From assembly GCA_025058985.1 (NCBI GenBank), contig JANXEB010000078.1, forward strand, positions 1 to 7,599: 7,599 nt of DNA, in the 5' to 3' direction. The first letter of the stretch is position 1, and each line of letters starts with the position of its first letter. Positions 1-5,086 of this stretch are shown here, piece by piece. The position numbers were made by a program, and so were the translations under genes. The notes below the pieces were generated by a model that searched no databases, was not told the origin of the DNA, and saw nothing but the letters and a program-made list of their open reading frames with translations. The stretch is from Candidatus Aenigmatarchaeota archaeon. Its GTDB lineage: Archaea; Aenigmatarchaeota; Aenigmatarchaeia; CG10238-14; SpSt-28.

Positions 1-371
1 TCAGTAAAATTACCGTTCTCATCTGTTTTTCCACTAAAATCTACTACATGGATTAATGCCTCAGCCTTTCTAATATCATCCAAAAATTTGTTTCCCATTC
101 CTCTTCCTTCATGTGCTCCCCTAACTAAGCCAGCAATATCCCAGAGTAATATTGGAATGAACCTTTTACCATTGGAACAAAAACCAGATTTTGGATTGCA
201 TTTAACGTCGAACTCTTTACAAACACAAGTTGTTGAAACAAAAGCAACTCCTTTATTCGGTTCTATTGTTGTGAAAGGTATTGGTGATATTTTTACATCT
301 ATTAAGGTAGCTGCTTTAAAAAAGCTACTTTTTCCTGCATTTGGTTTACCAAAAAGAGCTAATTCAATCAT
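1..371 (-). CDS. Archaeal YchF/OLA1-like Obg-family GTPase, N-terminal 123 residues (3' end outside window)
   Basis: Ribosome-associated P-loop NTPase of the Obg superfamily; members bind ribosomes and hydrolyse ATP or GTP. Reading the minus strand from ATG at 371 gives the G1/Walker A loop GKPNAGKSS at residues 8-16, a switch I region with PFTTIEPNKGVAF (residues 32-44), the G3 motif DIAGL at 78-82 followed by VRGAHEGRGMGNKFLDDIRKAEALIHVVD-type sequence (83-111), all diagnostic of the archaeal YchF branch. Cysteines 49, 51, 59 and 65 lie in the archaeal-type insertion between switch I and G3. The G4 specificity motif, coiled coil and TGS domain lie beyond the window, so ATP or GTP preference cannot be judged. 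The start is supported by a TATA box centred 24-25 nt upstream, giving a leaderless mRNA. It is divergent from the Lon-like protease gene. Family assignment is firm. Confidence 0.93.
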   Translation of the reverse strand, partial: MIELALFGKPNAGKSSFFKAATLIDVKISPIPFTTIEPNKGVAFVSTTCVCKEFDVKCNPKSGFCSNGKRFIPILLWDIAGLVRGAHEGRGMGNKFLDDIRKAEALIHVVDFSGKTDENGNFT

Positions 372-390
372 AAAGTTGTTTAAAGTATTG

Positions 391-400
391 TATTTAAATA
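391..400 (-). promoter_or_regulatory. TATA box for the YchF-like gene
   Basis: TATTTAAATA, a perfect palindrome, centred about 24.5 nt from the ATG at 371. That is the archaeal TBP-to-start-site distance, so the transcript probably begins at or beside the start codon. Confidence 0.6.
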
Positions 401-464
401 ATGTTTTTAAATTTAACTACCATTTCCTAAAAATTTATCTCCTATTATTTTGAAAAGTGCTAAA

Positions 465-472
465 TTTATAAT
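465..472 (+). promoter_or_regulatory. TATA box for the Lon-like protease gene
   Basis: TTTATAAT, centred 24.5 nt before the ATG at 493, the same spacing as in the divergent YchF promoter. It fits a leaderless transcript and is the main reason for preferring the 493 start over the internal ATG at 538. The 121-bp intergenic region 372-492 holds these two divergent promoters and nothing else recognisable. Confidence 0.5.
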
Positions 473-492
473 TGCTCTCTTAATGTAGTGGT

Positions 493-1308
493 ATGTTGAA
501 CTCAGTAAATTTATTTAAGTCTACCACCATTCTATTTATGAATAGATTAGAAATTATTGTTTTAATACTTTCGATATTAGTTTTAATAAATGGTTTAGTA
601 ATAATTTTTTTTGAGCTTAATATATTCAAAACTATAAAAAGAACTTCTGAAGGGAACATTACACTACATTTAGTATATATTGGTAATACAACTAATTATC
701 CAATTGTAGAAATATATGTCCCAGCTGTTAATAGAATGGGGGAAGGAGTTATAACAAAGGTTAGAGTTCAAGCAATCCCAGGTACTGGAAGAGTTTTAGT
801 TAATATACATAACCTACTCTATTGGACTGATACGCAAAACTCAATACAAATTGCTAGGAAAGTTGCTGAAAAATTTACAGGTATAAATGTTTCTAACATC
901 GATCTAATTTACGAAATTGAAACAGAAAATATTACAATAGTTGGCGGTCCTTCTGGAGGAGCTGCTTTAACAATAGCAACAATAGCTGCTTTAAAAAATG
1001 TAACATTAAGAAAAGATTTAACTATAACTGGAACAATAGAAGAAGACGGAAGTATTGGTAGAGTTGGAGGCATAAAAGAAAAATCTGAAGCAGCTAAAAA
1101 ATTTGGATTAAAAGCTATTTTAGTTCCAATTGGAGAAAGTGAAATAACCCATTATGTACCAGTAAGAAGATGTGAAAAAATAGGTTTTGTTGAATTTTGC
1201 ATAATTGAGTATAAAGCTGAAAAACAAAAAATTGAAGAAAAAGATTTTGAAGTTATCGAAGTTAGTAATATAGAAGAAGCTTGGAAATATTTTTCGACTA
1301 TTGAATAG
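493..1308 (+). CDS. Membrane-anchored Lon-like (S16 family) serine protease without AAA+ domain
   Basis: Probable ATP-independent or partner-dependent protease of MEROPS family S16. One hydrophobic segment (about residues 20-41) should anchor the protein in the membrane. The Lon proteolytic fold follows, from about 82 to 271. The predicted Ser-Lys dyad is Ser154 in GGPSGGAAL and Lys197 in VGGIKEKSEAA; their spacing of 43 residues equals Ser679-Lys722 in E. coli Lon. No Walker A or B motif and no N-terminal Lon domain are present, and 271 residues cannot hold them. Residues 45-80 link the membrane segment to the protease core. The start at 493 is chosen for its TATA box; an ATG at 538 (Met16), just before the membrane segment, is the alternative. 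Substrate is unknown. The 3' end overlaps convergent lysS by 11 bp. The protease fold is secure; activity and topology are inferred. Confidence 0.88.
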   Translation: MLNSVNLFKSTTILFMNRLEIIVLILSILVLINGLVIIFFELNIFKTIKRTSEGNITLHLVYIGNTTNYPIVEIYVPAVNRMGEGVITKVRVQAIPGTGRVLVNIHNLLYWTDTQNSIQIARKVAEKFTGINVSNIDLIYEIETENITIVGGPSGGAALTIATIAALKNVTLRKDLTITGTIEEDGSIGRVGGIKEKSEAAKKFGLKAILVPIGESEITHYVPVRRCEKIGFVEFCIIEYKAEKQKIEEKDFEVIEVSNIEEAWKYFSTIE

Positions 1309-2848
1309 CTTTTTTTAATTTTTCTAAAACTTTTTCTTTTCCAACCTCCTTTATATAATTAGAAAGCCTCGGACCACTTTCTTTATTTAACAATATTCTA
1401 TAAATAGTTTTGAAAAACTCTTTTACATCTCCACTTTTCTTAGCTATTTCAAAAATTCTTTTTTCCAACTCCTCTTCACTATTTATCGCTTCAATTAGCT
1501 CTTCAATAAATGGTTTGTAATTAGTTGAAACTACAAAATCTTCTTTCTTTTTATAATATTTTTCCATCCAATTCTTTATTAATCTAACCCTTTCTTTTAA
1601 TCTTTCTTCATCAAAATCAAATTTTAATTCTCTTAACTTTTTTTCTAAAAATTCTTCGCCAAAATTTTCTATTATTTCAACAATTTTAAAAAAACTTACA
1701 TTAAAAGTTTTTTTTGCTTTAACATTAACAACAGCTAATTTATAAGCACTTTTAAAATTATTATCCTTTTTTTTATTTCCACTAGTTTCCAAACCGAAAT
1801 AAACTCTTTCCGCAAAATCAAACTCATCGAAAACTCTTGGTACTAAAGTTGATAATCTAATATCCTTGGCTATTGTTAATTTACCTTGAGCCATCCAATA
1901 TCTTAAATGCTCTGGTAAAATAAAATTCAATACGTCATCAACTGTAATAACGTTACCTTTACTTTTACTCATTTTTTCTCCATTAACTAAAAAATGCTCA
2001 TATACTATTGGAAATGGAGGTTCCCAGTTGAATATTTTAACTATTTCCTTAGCTGTATCCCAACTTCCACCACTTGCTGCATGCTCTTTACCAAATGGTT
2101 CGCATGTAACTTTAAGAAATGCCCATCTTGCTGGCCATTCGACTCTCCAAGTTAGTTTTGTAGTTCCGTTAAAAATAGAAACTTCATCTTCATAACCACA
2201 TCCCTCTATTTCGTATTTTTTATGTAAAACTTTTTTTGTTTTTTCACAAACATACTTTACTCTGAAATTCTCTTTGTCATAACTTAAAATTCTTGTAGTA
2301 GAGATTTTTCCACAATTTTTACAAATAACATCTATAGGATACCAAGTTTCGTCTAATGGCTCTTTTCTATATTTGTTTAAAATCTTTATTATTTCACTCC
2401 TTTTTTCCATAGCAATTCTTATACTTTCATTGTATAAACCATTTTTGTACATTTCCATTCCAAGAAAAACTTTCGGTTTAACAAAAACTTTTTCCAATTG
2501 CTCCAGAAAAATATCTTCATAATGAGAAGTAAAGCTTTTATGGCAACCAAAAATATCCGGAATATTGCAAACCGGTATTCCTAGGTATTCTATCAGTTCA
2601 TTTGGTAAACCCTTCGGTACACTCCTTAAAGGATCTAAATCGTCAGATATCCAAACCAATTCTGCATCCGTACCTAAATCTTTTAGAGCAATCTCTATAA
2701 AATGTCCTCTTATTACGTCATTTGAATTTCCTATATGTGGTTCTCCAGAAATTGATGTTCCAGTAGCTATTATATGTTTTTTAACATTCGGAAACTCTTT
2801 TATTATTTCCTTAGCAACTTTAAAAGGCCAAAACAAATAGCTTTCCAT
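1298..2848 (-). CDS. lysS: Class I lysyl-tRNA synthetase
   Basis: Charges tRNA-Lys with lysine in the cytoplasm. This is the class I LysRS found in most archaea and a few bacteria, unrelated to the usual class II enzyme. At 516 residues it has normal family length. The HIGH-type motif is GEPHIGN at 35-41 and the KMSKS loop is GEKMSKSKGN at 290-299, together defining a class I Rossmann-fold active site. Cys176, Cys179, Cys201 and Cys217 form a plausible zinc-binding insertion between them. The C-terminal 170 residues are charged and presumably helical, matching the anticodon-recognition domain. It is the last gene of the CDF-nth-lysS operon, starting 8 bp after the nth stop. A TATA-like TTTTATAG (2867-2874) lies about 22 nt before the ATG, so it may also have its own promoter. 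The 3' end overlaps the convergent protease gene. Confidence 0.96.
   Translation of the reverse strand: MESYLFWPFKVAKEIIKEFPNVKKHIIATGTSISGEPHIGNSNDVIRGHFIEIALKDLGTDAELVWISDDLDPLRSVPKGLPNELIEYLGIPVCNIPDIFGCHKSFTSHYEDIFLEQLEKVFVKPKVFLGMEMYKNGLYNESIRIAMEKRSEIIKILNKYRKEPLDETWYPIDVICKNCGKISTTRILSYDKENFRVKYVCEKTKKVLHKKYEIEGCGYEDEVSIFNGTTKLTWRVEWPARWAFLKVTCEPFGKEHAASGGSWDTAKEIVKIFNWEPPFPIVYEHFLVNGEKMSKSKGNVITVDDVLNFILPEHLRYWMAQGKLTIAKDIRLSTLVPRVFDEFDFAERVYFGLETSGNKKKDNNFKSAYKLAVVNVKAKKTFNVSFFKIVEIIENFGEEFLEKKLRELKFDFDEERLKERVRLIKNWMEKYYKKKEDFVVSTNYKPFIEELIEAINSEEELEKRIFEIAKKSGDVKEFFKTIYRILLNKESGPRLSNYIKEVGKEKVLEKLKKAIQ
1309..1323 (+). terminator. T-run terminator after the Lon-like protease
   Basis: Directly after the TAG stop the plus strand has seven T residues (1310-1316), two A, then five T (1319-1323), the usual form of an archaeal intrinsic terminator. 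The same bases encode lysines near the C-terminus of LysRS on the other strand, so the signal may partly reflect coding. Confidence 0.45.
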
Positions 2849-2856
2849 ATAAATTT

Positions 2857-3489
2857 TTATTGTAATCTATAAAATTTACAAAAATTCTTTAAAGCACAAA
2901 TTTTACATAATGGTTTTTTTGGTTTACAAATGGTTTGTCCTAAAGCTACTAAATATCTATTAAAAATTTTTTTCATATTATTTGGAATAATTTTTTCTAG
3001 TTCTTTTTCAGTTTCTGAAATATTTTTTGTATGAACAATCCCCAACCTATTTGAAATTCTATGTACATGTGTATCTACAGGTATAACATTTAAATCAAAT
3101 AGTTCATTCAAAATAACTTTTCCTACTTTTCTTCCAATACCAGGTAGCTTCATCAATTCTTCTAAACTTCTTGGAACTTTTTTCAGTTTAACCATAGCTC
3201 TTGCTAATTTTTTCAGGAGTACGGTTTTTCTTTTGTAAAAACCAACCTTACGTAAGATAGTCTCTAGTTCTTTCTTTTTAATCTTTAATATATCTTCAAA
3301 ACTATTCGCTTTCTTAAATAATTCATTGCAAGTTTCAATTAATATTTCATCTTTAGTCCTAGGACTAAGTACTGCAAAAACCATAATCTTAAAAGGATTT
3401 TTATCAACAATATTTATCTTTTTAAATACTGGAGCGTTTTTCACTTCTTTCATTTTGTTAATCAATCTAAAAACCTTTTCTATTTGCAT
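2857..3489 (-). CDS. nth: Endonuclease III, HhH-GPD DNA glycosylase/AP lyase with [4Fe-4S] cluster
   Basis: Base-excision repair enzyme that removes oxidised pyrimidines and nicks the abasic site. Its 210 residues match the family. The helix-hairpin-helix is LPGIGRKVGKVIL (115-127), with predicted Schiff-base lysine Lys121, and the catalytic aspartate is Asp139 in PVDTHVHRISNRLG. The cluster ligands are Cys188, Cys195, Cys198 and Cys204, in the classic C-x6-C-x2-C-x5-C spacing. In the N-terminal helix the motif reads LSPRTKDE (41-48), an archaeal-type variant of the bacterial LSAQ(T/A)TD, where the glutamine contacts the orphaned base. All key residues are intact, so it should be active. The ATG lies inside the 3' end of the CDF gene (10-bp overlap) and the stop is 8 bp before lysS, indicating co-transcription. 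No Shine-Dalgarno motif precedes the start. Confidence 0.95.
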   Translation of the reverse strand: MQIEKVFRLINKMKEVKNAPVFKKINIVDKNPFKIMVFAVLSPRTKDEILIETCNELFKKANSFEDILKIKKKELETILRKVGFYKRKTVLLKKLARAMVKLKKVPRSLEELMKLPGIGRKVGKVILNELFDLNVIPVDTHVHRISNRLGIVHTKNISETEKELEKIIPNNMKKIFNRYLVALGQTICKPKKPLCKICALKNFCKFYRLQ

Positions 3490-4349
3490 CTAAACTTATA
3501 TGGATGTGGAAAAATTATTATATCTTTTACTTCTTTCATCTCTTTTTTAATCTCTTTTTTCAATTTTTCACAAATGTAACTTGCTTTCTTCAATGAAATG
3601 TTTTCTTTTAAACCTAAATGTAAATCTAAATATACGTGATTTCCTATTCTTTCTCCCATTATTTTATGAATGCTTTTAATATCATCAAAACTATAACAAA
3701 TTTTATAAACTTTTCGGAGGAATTCTCTTCCAGGGGATTTACCTATTATTGTATCTACAGAGTCAGAAATAATTCCACCAATATTTTTCAAAAGTACTAT
3801 AGATACAAAAATAGACAAAATTGGATCAATTATTATTGGCAGTTTAAAATAGAAAATTCCTATAGAACTTATTATAACAGAAGTAGTTAAAAATATATCT
3901 GTTTTTTTATGGAGCGAATCTGCTAGCAGTGGTAATGATTTTTCCCTTTTACCTATGCTATACTCTAACCTATAAATAAAATAATTCAGCGGTAGTAGAA
4001 ATAAAGCCATAATCAGTATAATAAAATTCATGGTAATGGTTTTTGGTTCTAACATTCTTTGAATAGATTCATTTAAAACAAAGCAAAGAAAAATAAGAAG
4101 AAGTAAGGAAGAGATAATGCTTGCTAACGGTTCGGCTCTTTTATGGCCATACAAATGTTTTTCATCTGGTTTTTTTGAAGAAATTTTTAAAGAAAAATAA
4201 GCTGTTAAACTACAAAGCGAATCAAATAGGGAATGAAAGCTTTCTGCAAGTATAGCTAAACTAGAAGAGAGCATACCAACAAAAAATTTAAGAAGAAATG
4301 AAAGAAAATTTAACACAAAAGCCAAAACAGCCACTTCAATTCCTTTCAT
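3480..4349 (-). CDS. Cation diffusion facilitator (Zn/Fe/Mn-type) metal exporter
   Basis: Inner-membrane antiporter that moves divalent metal, probably Zn2+, Fe2+ or Mn2+, out of the cytoplasm in exchange for protons, usually as a homodimer. The 289 residues show six hydrophobic segments (about 5-25, 28-55, 75-95, 106-125, 152-168, 170-190) and a C-terminal soluble metallochaperone-like domain (205-289). The transport site is predicted as His39 and Asp43 (HSLFD) in TM2 and His147 and Asp151 (HKKTD) in TM5. GHKRAEPLASI at 68-78 follows TM2 as in YiiP, and RIGNHVYLDLHL (234-245) is typical of the C-terminal domain. The ATG at 4349 is preferred because a TATA box sits 25-26 nt upstream; an in-frame TTG at 4367 would add six residues. 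It is first in the CDF-nth-lysS operon. Metal specificity cannot be read from sequence alone. Confidence 0.94.
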   Translation of the reverse strand: MKGIEVAVLAFVLNFLSFLLKFFVGMLSSSLAILAESFHSLFDSLCSLTAYFSLKISSKKPDEKHLYGHKRAEPLASIISSLLLLIFLCFVLNESIQRMLEPKTITMNFIILIMALFLLPLNYFIYRLEYSIGKREKSLPLLADSLHKKTDIFLTTSVIISSIGIFYFKLPIIIDPILSIFVSIVLLKNIGGIISDSVDTIIGKSPGREFLRKVYKICYSFDDIKSIHKIMGERIGNHVYLDLHLGLKENISLKKASYICEKLKKEIKKEMKEVKDIIIFPHPYKFRCK

Positions 4350-4370
4350 ACAATAATTTATGACCAAAGA

Positions 4371-4378
4371 ATTTTATA
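4371..4378 (-). promoter_or_regulatory. TATA box of the CDF-nth-lysS operon, overlapping the 3' end of tRNA-iMet
   Basis: TATAAAAT on the minus strand, centred 25.5 nt before the ATG at 4349. Its first two bases are the last acceptor-stem base and the discriminator of the initiator tRNA, so tRNA 3' end and operon promoter are physically fused. Confidence 0.55.
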
Positions 4379-4451
4379 GCGGGGCCTGGATTTGAACCAG
4401 GGACCTCCGGGTTATGAGCCCGGCGACCACTCCAGGCTGGTCTACCCCGCT
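4377..4451 (-). tRNA. Initiator tRNA-Met (CAT), no intron, CCA not encoded
   Basis: A complete 75-nt cloverleaf including discriminator A. The acceptor stem AGCGGGG pairs fully with CCCCGCT, with A1:U72 as first pair. The D arm is GACC/GGTC, the anticodon stem CCGGG/CCCGG encloses loop CTCATAA (anticodon CAT), and the T arm CCTGG-TTCAAAT-CCAGG is perfect. A1:U72 together with three consecutive G:C pairs at the base of the anticodon loop marks it as initiator rather than elongator tRNA-Met. The next bases on the strand are TAAAA, so CCA must be added after transcription. It is divergent from tRNA-Gly, 38 bp away. Confidence 0.96.
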
Positions 4452-4455
4452 ATAA

Positions 4456-4463
4456 TTTAAAAG
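4456..4463 (+). promoter_or_regulatory. TATA-like box for tRNA-Gly
   Basis: TTTAAAAG centred about 30 nt before the mature tRNA 5' end at 4490. A start site some 25 nt downstream would leave a leader of about five bases for RNase P to remove. Confidence 0.4.
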
Positions 4464-4479
4464 TAATTACCAAAAAATT

Positions 4480-4487
4480 TATTTATA
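4480..4487 (-). promoter_or_regulatory. TATA box for tRNA-iMet
   Basis: TATAAATA on the minus strand, centred about 32 nt before the mature 5' end at 4451. With the tRNA-Gly box it forms a mirror-image promoter pair inside the 38-bp spacer 4452-4489. Confidence 0.45.
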
Positions 4488-4489
4488 CT

Positions 4490-4564
4490 GCGCCGATGGT
4501 CTAGCCTGGTCTAAGACGCGAGCTTGCCAAGCTCGAAACTCGGGTTCAAATCCCGATCGGCGCA
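4490..4564 (+). tRNA. tRNA-Gly (GCC), no intron, CCA not encoded
   Basis: A full 75-nt cloverleaf including discriminator A at 4564. The acceptor stem is GCGCCGA/TCGGCGC, the D arm GTCT/AGAC, the anticodon stem CGAGC/GCTCG with loop TTGCCAA (anticodon GCC), the variable loop four bases, and the T arm TCGGG-TTCAAAT-CCCGA. All stems are fully paired. The following bases are AATAA, so CCA is not encoded. The Alba promoter begins within six bases of the 3' end. Confidence 0.96.
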
Positions 4565-4569
4565 AATAA

Positions 4570-4577
4570 TTTAAATA
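4570..4577 (+). promoter_or_regulatory. TATA box for the Alba gene
   Basis: TTTAAATA, a good archaeal consensus, centred 23.5 nt before the ATG at 4597. It predicts a leaderless Alba mRNA. It lies six bases beyond tRNA-Gly with no T-run terminator between, so read-through from the tRNA may also feed the gene. Confidence 0.55.
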
Positions 4578-4596
4578 CTTTCACATAATAATTATT

Positions 4597-4881
4597 ATGC
4601 CAGAGCAAAACGTTCCAGAGAATGTAGTGCTGGTTGGAAAAAAACCACCAACAAGCTATGTACTAGCAGTAATAACACAGTTTAGCAATGGTAGACCAGA
4701 AGTTGTACTAAAAGCTAGAGGAAAAAATATAAGTAAAGCTGTTGATGTAGCTGAAATAGTGAAAAGAAGATTCATACATGCAATAAAAACAAAAAACATA
4801 GAAATAGGAACAGAAGAAAGAGTATTGGAGAATGGCACAAAAGTAAATGTTTCAACAATTTCTATAACATTGAGTAAGTAA
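4597..4881 (+). CDS. albA: Alba, DNA/RNA-binding chromatin protein
   Basis: Small basic dimeric nucleic-acid-binding protein that coats archaeal DNA and also binds RNA; relatives form part of eukaryotic RNase P/MRP. The 94 residues cover the whole Alba fold. Hallmarks are NVVLVGKKPPTSYVLAV at 9-25, with Lys15-Lys16 at the position of the acetylatable Lys16/Lys17 of Sulfolobus Alba, then ARGKNISKAVDVAEIVKRRF (40-59), and a C-terminal beta-hairpin around NGTKVNVSTISITL (79-92). Proline at 17-18 is retained. The gene has its own TATA box for a leaderless mRNA and is flanked by tRNA-Gly upstream and convergent tRNA-Trp downstream, so it is monocistronic. Identification is firm; whether it acts mainly on DNA or RNA here cannot be told. 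Confidence 0.97.
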   Translation: MPEQNVPENVVLVGKKPPTSYVLAVITQFSNGRPEVVLKARGKNISKAVDVAEIVKRRFIHAIKTKNIEIGTEERVLENGTKVNVSTISITLSK

Positions 4882-4888
4882 GCGGCTT

Positions 4889-4908
4889 TCTCTTTTGTAT
4901 TTTTTTTA
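4889..4908 (+). terminator. T-rich terminator after Alba
   Basis: Pyrimidine-rich stretch ending in eight T residues (4900-4907) within 26 bases of the Alba stop codon, with no clear hairpin. This is the expected archaeal form. Confidence 0.5.
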
Positions 4909-4920
4909 GAAATAAAAAGG
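4909..4920 (-). terminator. T-run terminator after tRNA-Trp
   Basis: On the minus strand CCTTTTTATTTC follows about eight bases after the tRNA-Trp 3' end. It lies back-to-back with the Alba terminator in the 46-bp spacer 4882-4927. Confidence 0.4.
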
Positions 4921-4927
4921 ATTAGAG

Positions 4928-5027
4928 TGGGAGCGGTGGGATTTGAACCCACGTTAGCGGGTTTCTTCATTGTTCAAAGCTCCATAAACTGGAGCCCGCC
5001 GGCCTAACCAGGCTGACCGACGCCCCC
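4928..5027 (-). tRNA. tRNA-Trp (CCA) with a 26-nt intron at position 37/38
   Basis: Precursor of 100 nt giving a mature tRNA of 74 nt including discriminator A. The acceptor is GGGGGCG/CGCTCCC with one G-U pair, the D arm GGTC/GGCC, the anticodon stem GCGGG/CCCGC, and the T arm GTGGG-TTCAAAT-CCCAC. Thirty-three bases replace the seven-base anticodon loop. Removing 4988-4963 leaves loop CTCCAGA with anticodon CCA, at the canonical archaeal intron position, where tRNA-Trp introns are frequent. Exons are 5027-4989 and 4962-4928. CCA is not encoded. Trp identity depends on the splice site, but the UGG complement inside the intron supports it. Confidence 0.9.
4963..4988 (-). other. Intron of tRNA-Trp, predicted tRNA-splicing endonuclease substrate
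   Basis: With the anticodon stem as outer helix, CTCC (tRNA 32-35) can pair with GAAG near the intron 3' end, with one C-A mismatch. This leaves three-base bulges AGT (cut after G37) and AAA (cut before A38), the geometry of a bulge-helix-bulge. The inner helix beyond it is weak, so the motif is relaxed. A second intron segment, TGGAG, is perfectly complementary to the anticodon-loop sequence CTCCA and forms a competing local hairpin. Confidence 0.65.
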
Positions 5028-5050
5028 AAGTTCGAAATTGTTATTTAAAA

Positions 5051-5063
5051 TAAAATTATAAAA
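5051..5063. promoter_or_regulatory. Shared AT-rich promoter element between tRNA-Trp and the dehydratase gene
   Basis: Read on the minus strand, TATAATTTTA is centred about 28 nt before the tRNA-Trp 5' end at 5027. Read on the plus strand, the overlapping TTATAAAA is centred about 27 nt before the ATG at 5087. One element may bind TBP in either direction. The 59-bp spacer is so AT-rich that the exact boxes are uncertain. Confidence 0.4.
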
Positions 5064-5086
5064 AAATTTTATAAAGAAAAGATAAA

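Noticed and set aside
88..453. Open frame of 121 codons on the plus strand
   Set aside because: It starts at TTG and is antisense to the clearly conserved YchF coding sequence; its product shows no recognisable family pattern.
2565..2840. Open frame of 91 codons on the plus strand
   Set aside because: Antisense shadow of the N-terminal catalytic part of LysRS, with no promoter or family features.
3636..3890. Open frame of 84 codons on the plus strand
   Set aside because: Antisense to the CDF transporter and of low-complexity composition.
4365..4367. TTG start adding six residues to the CDF transporter
   Set aside because: ATG at 4349 has a TATA box at the right distance, and the extra residues have no counterpart in the family.
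4656..4970. Open frame of 104 codons on the minus strand
   Set aside because: It runs through part of tRNA-Trp and its intron and is antisense to Alba; both are far better supported.
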